From positions 646 through 23,370 of IMG/VR virus record IMGVR_UViG_3300030012_000839: a DNA stretch of 22,725 nucleotides; one strand, given 5' to 3'. Under the pieces are notes generated by a model. It was not told the DNA's origin. It saw only the letters and a list, made by a program, of their open reading frames with translations, and did not search any database. Numbering within the stretch: the first letter of the stretch is position 1; each line of letters starts with the position of its first letter. Of the stretch, positions 1 through 6,487 are shown piece by piece. The stretch is from a virus. Both the position numbers and the translations under genes were made by a program.

Positions 1-168
1 AGTAAAAAGGGTAGTAAAAGTTTAGGCGATAACATAAAAGTACAAGATGCAAGAGCAAGGGGATTTAAGCCAGAAACAAATGATAAAAAAGTATCAACTG
101 CACCTAAAAATATGAAGTATAAAGGTTATACCGCTGAATATTGGAATAAAATGAAATTTAAAAACTAA
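1..168 (+). CDS. C-terminal end of an unidentified protein (5' truncated)
   Basis: An open frame runs from the window edge to TAA at 166-168, giving 55 residues that are Lys-rich and end in KMKFKN. The next gene's ATG follows immediately at 169, which fits a continuous late operon. It lies just before a head-tail connector-like gene, so a capsid-module protein is likely. No domain is recognisable in this fragment, and the upstream part is needed to name it. Confidence 0.6.
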   Translation, partial: SKKGSKSLGDNIKVQDARARGFKPETNDKKVSTAPKNMKYKGYTAEYWNKMKFKN

Positions 169-684
169 ATGGCAACAGTACTATTCATAAACAGAACGGA
201 CTTAGTAAAAAACTCCATTATCGACGGAAACGTTGACTCGGATAAGTTCATGCAATTTATTAAGGTCGCACAGCAAATAGACATCCAAAATTTACTAGGA
301 ACTGATCTTTACAATAAGATAAGTAGCGATATAGCCTCAGGTGCATCAGGTGGCACTGGTTTGACTGGTAATTATCTTACACTAGTTAACACATACGTGC
401 AACCAACGCTTATCTGGTTTGCCCAAATGAATTATATACCTTTTGCTGCATATCAAATTAAAAATGGTGGAGTGTTTAAGCATAGTAGCGAAACTGCTCA
501 AAACGTGGAAAAAAACGAAGTAGACTATTTAGTTGGTAAAGCTAGAGAGTATGCGAATTATTACTCCACGAGAATGGTTGACTATTTAAGTTTCAACGAT
601 AACTTATTCCCAGAGTACAATACAAATAGCGATGCTGATGTTTATCCAGACAGTGATACAACTTTTAAAGGTTGGGTACTGTGA
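169..684 (+). CDS. DUF6712-like head-tail connector protein
   Basis: This 171-residue protein matches, from memory, the DUF6712 type found in Bacteroidota phages and prophages. Its characteristic N-terminal part reads QFIKVAQQIDIQNLLGTDLY (about residues 29-48), and a helical middle follows (VQPTLIWFAQMNYIPFAAYQ, about 77-96). Proteins of this type are usually placed at the head-tail interface as the equivalent of gp6-like connectors. The gene starts one base after the preceding stop and ends in an overlap with a possible small GTG-started ORF. Family recognition is fairly secure; the connector role is inferred from position and family. Confidence 0.7.
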   Translation: MATVLFINRTDLVKNSIIDGNVDSDKFMQFIKVAQQIDIQNLLGTDLYNKISSDIASGASGGTGLTGNYLTLVNTYVQPTLIWFAQMNYIPFAAYQIKNGGVFKHSSETAQNVEKNEVDYLVGKAREYANYYSTRMVDYLSFNDNLFPEYNTNSDADVYPDSDTTFKGWVL

Positions 685-767
685 GATACAAGGTTAAGCA
701 AAAAAACCTTATTAAATTAAAAAAATATATAATTAAGGTATTGAAAAAAGAAAAAAAGAATGAGTAA
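681..767 (+). CDS. possible 28-residue Lys-rich peptide
   Basis: A GTG at 681 overlaps the TGA of the connector gene (GTGA), and the frame stays open to TAA at 765-767, overlapping the ATG of the spike-like gene at 760. The product would be 28 residues with about 12 lysines and no motif. It fills an otherwise empty 75-base gap and follows the overlap style of neighbouring genes. Its composition is close to that of random AT-rich sequence, so it may not be real. Confidence 0.25.
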   Translation: MRYKVKQKNLIKLKKYIIKVLKKEKKNE

Positions 768-1986
768 TCCGATTTTAGCATTAATACCAAGCGGATATAG
801 AGCCACAGAGGTTTATTCTGTATTGCCAAGTGATGGTACTGGGGACTTTACTTTTGCAAGGACTGGCGAAGCTACAAGAGTGCGTAAGGATGGACTTATA
901 GAAACTGTTGCTACAACTGTACCAAGACTTGATTGGTTAAATAGCGATTGTCCTAATTTACTTTTAGAGCCATCCAAAACAAACTCACAACAATACTCAG
1001 AATTGTCTACTGGTAAAACTGTAACTGGCGGAACACTTACAGATAATAACTCAATAGCACCTACTGGAGAAAAAAAGGCTATGGAGTTAAAAGAAGATAC
1101 AAACAACAGCAGACATAGATTTTATGTTGGCGGTGTGCTATCTACAACAAGTGGAACTCAATATACTCTAAGTTTGTTCGTTAAAAAACAAAGCGACAAT
1201 AGATTTATATTTATAAATGCTGGTGCTTTTATGGGTGTTAGCGGTTCTTTTAATTTAGATACTCAAGCTGTTACTGGGGATGTACAACTATTTGAAACTT
1301 ATCCTAATGGTTGGTACAGAATAGGTATAACAGCCACAGCAAACGCAACACACACAAGCGGTTACTTTGTGCAATTACAACAAGGTACATCTGATGTAGA
1401 TTACACTGGAGATGGTAGTTCAGTACTTGTTTGGGGTTTACAATTTGAAGAAAGTGGACTATCAAGCTACATTGCTAACTTATCTTCTGGCTCAACTACA
1501 AGGAACTTAGAAACTTGTAAAATTGCTGATTTTTCCTCTATGCCATCAAACTACCCTATTACAGTTTACGGAGAAGTTATACCAAATGAGTTATCTTCTA
1601 CCAGCTATGCTTTTTCTTTGTTAAAGGATGTAGATACAAATGCTAATTATTACTTAGCTTTACTGCTCAGAAATACAAGTACAGTTAAAATTGTAAGACG
1701 AGATACCGATACAACTGCATCAAATTCAATATCACATACTTTATCGGTCGGAACACCTTTTAAGTTTGCAGTTTGTTTTCAAAATGAAACAGATTTTAAA
1801 TACTCTTTTGATGGTTTAAGTGCTGTAACTGTAACAAGTTCAGACACTGTTACTTGGGATTATCCAGATGTTCTTTTAGGTGCTTTAAGGTTGTCGGCTG
1901 ATACTGGAAAAAGAAACCCTATTAAAGAATTTAGATTGTACGATACTGAATTGACAGATGCAGAATTAAAAGAATTAACAAGTTAA
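760..1986 (+). CDS. phage spike/fibre-like structural protein with lectin-like domains
   Basis: The 408-residue product begins with a conserved block containing GDFTFARTGEATRVRKDGLI (about residues 28-47) and then CPNLLLEPSKTN (about 64-75). I associate these with head-spike or fibre proteins of Bacteroidota phages. Residues about 75-245 look like a carbohydrate-binding-module-type beta-sandwich (TYPNGWYRIGITATANAT). Residues about 250-405 look like a LamG/concanavalin-type fold ending in IKEFRLYDTELTDAELKEL, a motif typical of the last strand of such domains. This suggests glycan binding on the virion surface. It sits between connector and adhesin-like genes. Domain boundaries are by eye, and capsid spike versus tail fibre cannot be decided. 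Confidence 0.65.
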   Translation: MSNPILALIPSGYRATEVYSVLPSDGTGDFTFARTGEATRVRKDGLIETVATTVPRLDWLNSDCPNLLLEPSKTNSQQYSELSTGKTVTGGTLTDNNSIAPTGEKKAMELKEDTNNSRHRFYVGGVLSTTSGTQYTLSLFVKKQSDNRFIFINAGAFMGVSGSFNLDTQAVTGDVQLFETYPNGWYRIGITATANATHTSGYFVQLQQGTSDVDYTGDGSSVLVWGLQFEESGLSSYIANLSSGSTTRNLETCKIADFSSMPSNYPITVYGEVIPNELSSTSYAFSLLKDVDTNANYYLALLLRNTSTVKIVRRDTDTTASNSISHTLSVGTPFKFAVCFQNETDFKYSFDGLSAVTVTSSDTVTWDYPDVLLGALRLSADTGKRNPIKEFRLYDTELTDAELKELTS

Positions 1987-1988
1987 TT

Positions 1989-2162
1989 ATGAGTTTTGGA
2001 AAGGTTTACGAAACTACTTATTTTGGCGATGTAAAAGAAGAAGGCTGGGGTAAAATTTATTTTAAACAAGCTGAAAAATCTTTCGAGTATAAAAAACAAA
2101 AAGAGAAAGAAGAAAAAAAAGAAGATAAGAAAGAAGAAAAGCCTATAAAGAAAAAGAAATAG
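1989..2162 (+). CDS. short paralogue of the adhesin N-terminus with Lys/Glu-rich tail
   Basis: ATG at 1989 opens a 57-codon frame ending in TAG at 2160-2162, with the next ATG at 2163. Residues 1-25 (MSFGKVYETTYFGDVKEEGW and on) closely match the start of the next protein (MSYGKIYETTWWG, then GWGGIY). The remainder, from about residue 30, is almost entirely Lys and Glu and probably a charged helix. The shared block suggests an anchoring or assembly motif duplicated in tandem, one copy joined to a binding domain and the other to a charged tail. Function is unknown. Confidence 0.6.
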   Translation: MSFGKVYETTYFGDVKEEGWGKIYFKQAEKSFEYKKQKEKEEKKEDKKEEKPIKKKK

Positions 2163-3080
2163 ATGAGCTACGGAAAAATTTACGAAACAACTTGGTGGGG
2201 CAATCCAGTTACAGATGGTTGGGGTGGTATTTACGCCGCTTTGTCTTCAGACCCAACAGAGTTTAGGTTTACAGTAAAAACAGATAATGCTGGTACTTCA
2301 AACAATGACCAATTTACGCTACCTTTAGATAGTACTTTTAGTTCAATTACAGCTAAGGTAGATTGGGGGGATGGCAATACAGACGACATTACAACTTATA
2401 ATCAATCAGAAGTAACGCACACTTATTCAAGTGCTGGTACTTACACTATAAAAATAACAAACGCTTTAAAGGGCTGGAGATTTAACAATGGTGGCGATAA
2501 ACTTAAAATGCTCGAAATACAAAACTGGGGTGTATTTGAATTAAATAGAAATAAAACTTTTAAAGGGTGTGAAAATTTGACAATGACAGCAACAGACGAG
2601 CCAACCATAACAAGTACAAGTATGGCTGAAGTTTTTAACGACTGTTTTGCTTTGAATAGTACAAGTGGTTTTTCTGGTTGGGATATGAGTTCTGTTACAA
2701 ATATTAGTCAAATGTTTAGAGATACACTTATGAACGCCCCTATAAATGCTTGGGATGTAAGTAATGTTACAAATATGACAAGTACGTTAGCTGGTAACAC
2801 ATCTTTTAATCAAGATATAAGTTCTTGGGATATTTCTAAGGTATCAACTGGTTCTAATTTTTTACTTGGTGGTAGTGGTTTTTCTACTGCAAATTATGAT
2901 GCCTTGTTAATAGGGTGGCACGCAACATTGCAAACTTTATACCCTCGTGGTAATGAATATGAACTTTCTCCGAGTTGGCGTTTTCAAACTGCATATACTG
3001 GCGGCGGAGAAGCTGCGGCGGCGAGAGCATCCCTTGTAAGTAATTACAACTGGACAATAGTTGATTTGGGAACTGCATAA
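2163..3080 (+). CDS. adhesin-like tail/receptor protein with PKD-like and BspA-type DUF285 repeats
   Basis: The 305-residue protein has three parts. Residues 1-25 share the short motif of the preceding gene. Residues about 31-105 resemble a PKD-like Ig fold (VDWGDGNT, then THTYSSAGTYTIKI). Residues about 145-240 carry the WDxSxVTN repeats of the BspA/DUF285 surface-protein family (GWDMSSVTNISQMF, AWDVSNVTNMTS, SWDISKVS). BspA-type repeats mediate surface binding in bacteria and are also found in Bacteroidota phage fibres. The C-terminus contains a YNWTIVDLG ending frequent in this family. A role in host recognition is inferred. Confidence 0.7.
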   Translation: MSYGKIYETTWWGNPVTDGWGGIYAALSSDPTEFRFTVKTDNAGTSNNDQFTLPLDSTFSSITAKVDWGDGNTDDITTYNQSEVTHTYSSAGTYTIKITNALKGWRFNNGGDKLKMLEIQNWGVFELNRNKTFKGCENLTMTATDEPTITSTSMAEVFNDCFALNSTSGFSGWDMSSVTNISQMFRDTLMNAPINAWDVSNVTNMTSTLAGNTSFNQDISSWDISKVSTGSNFLLGGSGFSTANYDALLIGWHATLQTLYPRGNEYELSPSWRFQTAYTGGGEAAAARASLVSNYNWTIVDLGTA

Positions 3081-3090
3081 ATAAAAAACT

Positions 3091-3294
3091 ATGGCAAAAT
3101 TAAAAATTACAAATTTATGTTACCCAGAAGTAAAAACGTGGTTTATATGTTGGGATAAAGAAGAAATAAAGGCTTATTCTTATGTAAATACAGATGAGTG
3201 TTTAAGCACAAACTGGGATCAAGTTGATTATTATACTAACGAAGCTGAATGGGCAGAAATATTAATAGAAAACGGAATAGACCCTAACGAATAA
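3091..3294 (+). CDS. hypothetical small acidic protein
   Basis: A 67-residue protein with five Trp and two Cys, no signal peptide and no membrane segment. Its TAA overlaps the ATG of the next gene (TAATG at 3292-3296), indicating translational coupling. It lies between the adhesin-like gene and the lysis cassette, where flavobacterial phages often carry small structural or chaperone-like proteins. I do not recognise the family. Confidence 0.65.
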   Translation: MAKLKITNLCYPEVKTWFICWDKEEIKAYSYVNTDECLSTNWDQVDYYTNEAEWAEILIENGIDPNE

Positions 3295-3626
3295 TGAAAA
3301 TAGGAAAATACGAATTTAAAGATAAAGAAACTGCTGAGGCTAAAATAAAAGCTTTAGGAGTAGATAAAGACGAAGAAGGTAACGAGTACCCTACACACTC
3401 ACATGCTGTAGTTAAATTAGGTAATATTATTTTAGAGCGAGGCGAGTATGACGAAGAAGGCGAAGAAATAAAAGCACCAATACTTAGCGACAAGTATCAC
3501 TTAGATGTTATGTGGGTAGGCTTAGATGAACACCCTTATGGCTGGAAGTCAAATGCAGTAGGTAATATAGATGATAACGGAGTACACAGCTTTTATGGTG
3601 TGGACTATCAAACAAATAAAATGTAA
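3294..3626 (+). CDS. hypothetical protein of the pre-lysis region
   Basis: A 110-residue soluble, acidic protein. The N-terminus (MKIGKYEFKDKETAEAKIKA) and the central LGNIILERGEYDEEGEE stretch followed by YHLDVMWVGLDEHPYGWKS are of a type I have seen in flavobacterial phages near fibre and lysis genes, with no assigned role. Both ends overlap neighbouring genes by one base (TAATG). It could be a small virion component or a fibre-assembly protein; the sequence does not decide. Confidence 0.65.
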   Translation: MKIGKYEFKDKETAEAKIKALGVDKDEEGNEYPTHSHAVVKLGNIILERGEYDEEGEEIKAPILSDKYHLDVMWVGLDEHPYGWKSNAVGNIDDNGVHSFYGVDYQTNKM

Positions 3627-3724
3627 TGGTAAAAGGACTTAGATACTTAGCTAATAAAATAGAAAACTTGCAATTTTATTTAATTGCTAAATGGAATGCT
3701 TTTTTGAAAGCAATAATGTTATGA
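3626..3724 (+). CDS. possible 32-residue peptide
   Basis: ATG at 3626 overlaps the previous stop (TAATG), and the frame ends with TGA at 3722-3724, overlapping the ATG of the following membrane protein (ATGA). The product (MVKGLRYLANKIENLQFYLI and on) looks like an amphipathic helix. The overlaps on both sides are the main support for it being a gene. Nothing is known of its role; its place just before holin-like genes hints at a membrane-associated peptide. Confidence 0.4.
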   Translation: MVKGLRYLANKIENLQFYLIAKWNAFLKAIML

Positions 3725-3894
3725 ATTTGCAGGACGTGAGATTGTACTTATTTAATCTAATTACTTTGGGAATTAGCTTTACTGCTGTGGAAAATAGCCT
3801 TAAGATCATACTTCTTTTGGCTTCTATTGTTTATACAATTCAGAAGATATACGCAACATATAAAAAAAAGAATGAAACTAACAAAGAACTTTAA
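3721..3894 (+). CDS. small membrane protein, holin-like
   Basis: From ATG at 3721 the product has 57 residues. Two hydrophobic stretches (about residues 7-20, LYLFNLITLGISFT, and 26-40, SLKIILLLASIVYTI) are followed by a basic tail (YKKKNETNKEL). Small proteins with this pattern precede endolysins in many flavobacterial phages and are often called holins. The start at 3721 is preferred over an in-frame ATG at 3691 because it overlaps the previous stop as ATGA. The endolysin start at 3872 lies inside its 3' end. Because a second, clearer holin follows at 4263, this one could be a partner, antiholin or other membrane protein. Confidence 0.6.
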   Translation: MNLQDVRLYLFNLITLGISFTAVENSLKIILLLASIVYTIQKIYATYKKKNETNKEL

Positions 3895-4270
3895 ACTAAG
3901 TGAGTTTGAGTGTAAAGGCGCTTGTGAAGATTGCACTAATAATTGCAGTATGCCTTTAGATGTTTACGAGAACGTCATAAAACTCGCCGGACAGTTACAG
4001 TTTCTTAGAGACTATACTGGCAGAGCAATAACAATAAATAGCGCTTACAGAAGTCCAGAGCATAACGCTAAAGTAGGTGGTTCAAGTACAAGCCAGCACT
4101 TATTAGGTAAAGCAGCGGACATTACAATAGATGGTTTGAAACCAGCTGAAGTGTTAGTACTTATAGAAGATTTAATCGACATGGGTTTAATGTTGCAAGG
4201 CGGCTTAGGTTTATACGATACATTCGTACATTACGACATAAGAAAAACTAAAGCACGTTGGAATGCCTAA
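3872..4270 (+). CDS. peptidase M15-family endolysin
   Basis: The 132-residue product matches the Peptidase_M15_3 family of zinc D,D-/L,D-peptidases that cleave peptidoglycan cross-bridges. Likely zinc ligands are H76 (SQHLLGKAAD), D83 and H119 (TFVHYD); the substrate-site motif INSAYRSPEHN spans about 55-65. No signal peptide is visible, so export would depend on a holin. The start at 3872 (MKLTKNFKLSEFECKG) is preferred to one at 3827 because related proteins begin near the LSEFECK motif. C14, C18, C21 and C25 form a CX3CX2CX3C cluster near the N-terminus, denser than usual for this family. It overlaps the holin gene by 8 bases. Confidence 0.88.
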   Translation: MKLTKNFKLSEFECKGACEDCTNNCSMPLDVYENVIKLAGQLQFLRDYTGRAITINSAYRSPEHNAKVGGSSTSQHLLGKAADITIDGLKPAEVLVLIEDLIDMGLMLQGGLGLYDTFVHYDIRKTKARWNA

Positions 4271-4715
4271 AAAGAAGTTTAAAGATACAACAGTAGGAAA
4301 ACTGCTTTTAGGAGCAGCGAAAGTAATTAACCCGGCTTTGGGTAATGTGCTAGAGGGCGTTATATCCCCAAGCGAAGCTATTAAAGAAATAACTAAGTCG
4401 GATATATCGACAGAGGACAAAATAAAACTTCAGCAACTAATACACGAACAACAAAACAAAGAAATAGAGGAAACTACTAAAAGATGGATAAGCGATAATA
4501 GTACAGAAAGTTACCTAACACGTAATATAAGGCCTCTAACACTCTCTTTTCTTACACTAACGTTATTTATTTATATCATACTAGATAGCTCACTAGAGGG
4601 CTTCAAAATAGACTCTAGTTGGATAGATCTATTATCTTCTTTACTACTCTTAGTTTATGGAGGTTATTTTGGTATGAGATCAGCAGAGAAAATTACTAAA
4701 AATTTTAGAAAGTAA
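4263..4715 (+). CDS. 3TM-type phage holin (GTA_holin_3TM-like)
   Basis: The 150-residue protein has a soluble N-terminal half and two strong membrane segments (about 91-109, LTLSFLTLTLFIYIILDS, and 120-137, WIDLLSSLLLLVYGGYFGM). They are flanked by the family signatures RWISDNSTESYLTRNIRP (74-91) and GMRSAEKITK (137-146). This pattern matches the holin family of three-transmembrane proteins related to gene-transfer-agent holins; a weak hydrophobic stretch at about 12-30 could be the first segment. It directly follows and overlaps the endolysin gene, completing a lysis cassette in the inner membrane. Confidence 0.8.
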   Translation: MPKKKFKDTTVGKLLLGAAKVINPALGNVLEGVISPSEAIKEITKSDISTEDKIKLQQLIHEQQNKEIEETTKRWISDNSTESYLTRNIRPLTLSFLTLTLFIYIILDSSLEGFKIDSSWIDLLSSLLLLVYGGYFGMRSAEKITKNFRK

Positions 4716-4724
4716 ATTTTTTTT
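4698..4724 (+). terminator. weak all-A/T hairpin at the end of the lysis cassette
   Basis: AAAAATTT at 4698-4705 is the perfect inverse of AAATTTTT at 4714-4721, with an 8-nt loop and a run of T through 4724. It overlaps the holin stop codon. The stem has no G-C pair, so termination would be inefficient; it may be chance in AT-rich DNA. Confidence 0.25.
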
Positions 4725-4738
4725 AATATATTTATTTA

Positions 4739-4754
4739 TTATATACGTATATAA
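4739..4754. repeat. 16-bp perfect palindrome TTATATACGTATATAA
   Basis: A perfect palindrome centred on 4746/4747 sits in the 72-base, almost purely A/T spacer between the holin and the NinG-like gene. Its position just upstream of an unusual GTG start makes an operator or promoter element conceivable. No TAnnTTTG box is present in this spacer. Confidence 0.5.
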
Positions 4755-4787
4755 ATATATATAAATAGTATTATAATATACGCACGC

Positions 4788-5210
4788 GTGGCAAAGAAAA
4801 CACAAAGAAAAAAATTAATACAAAAGCTAGACAAAGTTTTTAGTATTTACATACGTCAAAGGTATGCTGTAAACGAAATAGCCGAATGCTTCACTTGTGG
4901 TAAAAAAGATCACTGGAAAAAAATGCAATGTGGACATTTTCAAAGCCGTAAGAACTACTCTACGAGGTTCGGGTCGATAGATGATGAAGATACAACAACT
5001 GAACTGAATTGTCAAGTACAGTGTGCAGGGTGTAACGTATTTAGGTATGGCGAGCAATACTTATTCGCTAAGCATTTAGATGAGCGTTATTATGACGGTC
5101 TTTCTGAAGAGTTATACATAAAATCTAAAAAAATAGTAAAGCTCGACAATATTGATCTTGAAATGTTAATAAATAAGTATAAAGATCTTACTGAAAAACT
5201 AAATGAATAG
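4788..5210 (+). CDS. ninG: NinG/Rap-like recombination protein
   Basis: The 140-residue protein matches the lambda NinG (Rap) family, which in lambda promotes RecA-dependent recombination and has an HNH/zinc-finger-like core. Signature elements are CFTCGKKDHWKKMQCGHFQS (34-53), STRF (58-61), CQVQCAGCNVFRYGEQYLFA (75-94) and KHLDERY (95-101). Probable metal ligands are C34, C37, C48, H50, C75, C79 and C82. There is an acidic insertion of about 10 residues (GSIDDEDTTTE, 62-72) where relatives pass almost directly from TRF to NC. The start is GTG at 4788; no in-frame ATG lies nearby upstream. A TAnnTTTG box begins 3 bases after its stop. Confidence 0.82.
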   Translation: MAKKTQRKKLIQKLDKVFSIYIRQRYAVNEIAECFTCGKKDHWKKMQCGHFQSRKNYSTRFGSIDDEDTTTELNCQVQCAGCNVFRYGEQYLFAKHLDERYYDGLSEELYIKSKKIVKLDNIDLEMLINKYKDLTEKLNE

Positions 5211-5212
5211 TT

Positions 5213-5220
5213 TATATTTG
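5213..5220 (+). promoter_or_regulatory. Bacteroidota-type -7 box TATATTTG
   Basis: TATATTTG fits the TAnnTTTG consensus of the main Bacteroidota promoter. Transcription from it would begin near 5224 and, with no gene before the terminator at 5271-5297, would yield a short untranslated RNA. No convincing -33 TTG was found, so the call rests on the -7 box. Confidence 0.4.
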
Positions 5221-5223
5221 TAA

Positions 5224-5297
5224 TACCAATTGTCTTTGTTTTATGTTTAGATTGATAACCAATCGAAAGGCCACTCTGAAAAGGGTGGTTTTTTTTT
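5224..5297 (+). ncRNA. candidate short RNA with two hairpins
   Basis: Between the TATATTTG box and the terminator there is no ORF. The predicted transcript of about 74 nt has a 5-bp hairpin, GATTG-ATAAC-CAATC (5250-5264), followed by the terminator hairpin (5271-5288). This may be a small regulatory RNA or simply a leaky leader for the early operon that follows. The evidence is structural only. Confidence 0.3.
5266..5297 (+). terminator. intrinsic terminator
   Basis: CCACTC (5271-5276) pairs with GGGTGG (5283-5288), one G-U pair included, around a TGAAAA loop and is followed by nine T residues (5289-5297). It ends the transcript carrying the lysis and NinG-like genes and separates it from the early operon promoter at 5330. 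Confidence 0.75.
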
Positions 5298-5329
5298 AGT
5301 TAAAAAAGTGTTAAGTTAATTTTTTTTTG

Positions 5330-5337
5330 TATATTTG
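5330..5337 (+). promoter_or_regulatory. early promoter -7 box TATATTTG with upstream GTTAA repeats
   Basis: TATATTTG lies 28 bases upstream of the ATG at 5365 and just after a terminator, so it probably starts the operon 5365-6411. Upstream, GTTAA occurs at 5299, 5310 and 5315; the first two are 11 bp apart, the spacing also seen in the repeats at 8170 and 15600. A T-tract (5319-5328) precedes the box. Confidence 0.65.
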
Positions 5338-5364
5338 CTGAGTAAAACATAAAACTTTAAAAAA

Positions 5365-5580
5365 ATGACATATAAAATAATAAGCTTAAAAGATAGACTT
5401 AAACCAGAATTCAATCAAAAATTTGAATCAGCAAATCTAAAATATCCTAAATTAACTGGCTCTATATTAGACGCGTTAGAGAATGAAAGCCTAATCACCG
5501 AGTTGAAATATGCTACTATTATGGATATTACTTTTTTACTTGGCGTGCAAAACCCCTTTGCAATGTTTAAAGATTTATAA
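5365..5580 (+). CDS. hypothetical first protein of the recombination operon
   Basis: A 71-residue protein, predicted mostly helical, with no membrane segment or cysteine. It is the first gene after the promoter at 5330 and is followed closely by a coiled-coil peptide, a recombination-associated protein and an SSB-like protein. First genes in such operons are often regulators, but I see no clear helix-turn-helix. Family not recognised. Confidence 0.65.
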   Translation: MTYKIISLKDRLKPEFNQKFESANLKYPKLTGSILDALENESLITELKYATIMDITFLLGVQNPFAMFKDL

Positions 5581-5581
5581 G

Positions 5582-5722
5582 ATGACACATTACCAAGACG
5601 TTAAACGAGCAAGAAGCACGGAAACCATAGACTTTCTAAACGCAAGAATAGAAGCACTAGAAAGACGAATAAAATACTTAGAACAAATAATAGAAATAGA
5701 ACACTTAAACAAAGAGGAATGA
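5582..5722 (+). CDS. small coiled-coil protein
   Basis: From ATG at 5582 the product has 46 residues; about 19-42 (FLNARIEALERRIKYLEQII) forms clear heptads with Leu and Ile at core positions, indicating a dimeric or trimeric coiled coil. A longer upstream reading from 5510 would lie inside the preceding gene and is not favoured. Its TGA overlaps the ATG of the next gene (ATGA). It could be a subunit or adaptor of the following DNA protein; this is inference from position. Confidence 0.6.
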   Translation: MTHYQDVKRARSTETIDFLNARIEALERRIKYLEQIIEIEHLNKEE

Positions 5723-6102
5723 ATAGAGAAAAACTGAAAGAACTTTATAACAAGTATAAGTTGGACAAAGAAGATTTTTTTAAGCATCAACATTATACAA
5801 TTATAACGCGTCAAGGCATAGATAAGATACAAGCCATGGAACAAATCACTATAGATTACGAAGTAATTAGATGTGAGCCAAATTATGCTGTATTTAAAGC
5901 TTATGCTGAAAAAGACGGTAAAAAGATCCAAACATTTGGAAGCGCTAAAAAAGGCGATAGTTTTAAAGATGGAAACACTAATAGTTGGTATGTCGCTGAA
6001 ATGGCGGAGAAAAGATCAATGAGTAGAGCTGTTTTGAAACTAACAGGCTTTTACGAGCTAGGAGTATTTGGAGAAGACGAAAGTGAAACATTTAAAAAAT
6101 AA
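5719..6102 (+). CDS. putative recombination/ssDNA-annealing-associated protein
   Basis: The 127-residue protein contains HYTIITRQGIDKIQAMEQIT (about 24-43), and NSWYVAEMAEKRSMSRAVLK (about 88-107) followed by LTGFYELGVFGEDE. This type is frequent next to SSB genes in flavobacterial phages. The pattern of a charged helix with EMAEKRxMSRAVLKxTG recalls the KRA/ETRAxxRAL helix of Rad52/Erf-like annealing proteins, but the similarity is short and I cannot confirm it. Together with the SSB-like gene 4 bases downstream, a role in recombination or replication of phage DNA is likely. Confidence 0.55.
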   Translation: MNREKLKELYNKYKLDKEDFFKHQHYTIITRQGIDKIQAMEQITIDYEVIRCEPNYAVFKAYAEKDGKKIQTFGSAKKGDSFKDGNTNSWYVAEMAEKRSMSRAVLKLTGFYELGVFGEDESETFKK

Positions 6103-6105
6103 ACT

Positions 6106-6411
6106 ATGAGTGCAATAATAACATATTCAATTAGAGTAGATAAGCTACCAAAAGAAAAATTTATAGCAGGCAAAGATGGAGCCGTGTATGTAAATTTAGC
6201 AATGAGTGTAAATGACGAAACAAGATACGGTAACAACACTAGTATTTACATTAGTCAAACACAAGAAGAGCGCGAAGCTAAAAAGCCAAAAACATATATT
6301 GGTAATGGTAAAGTTGTTTGGAACAATGGAACTATAGTTAACGCTGAGAGAGAAAACCAGGAACAAACCGTGGAAGCAGCCCCAACTGAATCTGCCGACT
6401 TGCCTTTCTAA
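6106..6411 (+). CDS. ssb: single-stranded DNA-binding protein (SSB-like)
   Basis: A 101-residue protein with a compact beta-rich N-terminal part (ITYSIRVDKLPKEKF, YVNLAMSVNDETRYGNNTSI) as in short OB-fold SSBs of flavobacterial phages. A Gln/Glu-rich linker then leads to an acidic C-terminal tip ending ADLPF, close to the DDDIPF tip by which bacterial SSB recruits partner proteins. The motif ISQTQEEREAKKPKTYIGNG (49-68) is typical of the phage type. It is the last gene of its operon; a terminator follows at 6437. Confidence 0.75.
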   Translation: MSAIITYSIRVDKLPKEKFIAGKDGAVYVNLAMSVNDETRYGNNTSIYISQTQEEREAKKPKTYIGNGKVVWNNGTIVNAERENQEQTVEAAPTESADLPF

Positions 6412-6436
6412 AAAAAATAAATTAATATAATTTTTT

Positions 6437-6465
6437 AGAGAGGCTTTATGCTTCTCTTTTTTTTT
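6437..6465 (+). terminator. intrinsic terminator after the SSB-like gene
   Basis: AGAGAGGC (6437-6444) pairs over 8 bp, with one G-U pair, with GCTTCTCT (6450-6457) around a TTTAT loop, followed by T through 6465. It is placed directly before the next promoter, so it insulates the two operons. Confidence 0.8.
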
Positions 6466-6466
6466 G

Positions 6467-6474
6467 TATATTAA
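6467..6474 (+). promoter_or_regulatory. promoter -7 box TATATTAA
   Basis: TATATTAA, preceded by a T-tract and G as at 5330, resembles TAnnTTTG but with TAA in place of TTG. It lies 13 bases upstream of the ATG at 6488 and starts within the tail of the terminator, giving a very short leader. It would drive the ATPase and sigma-like genes. Confidence 0.5.
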
Positions 6475-6487
6475 CACGAAAAACAAC

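Noticed and set aside
813-1106. Minus-strand ORF of 97 codons inside the spike-like gene
   Set aside because: Shadow of a well-supported + strand gene; no recognisable protein and no start signal.
3691-3720. Upstream ATG at 3691 for the small membrane protein
   Set aside because: The ATG at 3721 overlaps the preceding stop as ATGA, the pattern used throughout, and removes a non-conserved leader.
3827-3871. Upstream start at 3827 for the endolysin
   Set aside because: The extra 15 residues lie in the membrane-protein gene and precede the family's usual N-terminus (LSEFECK).
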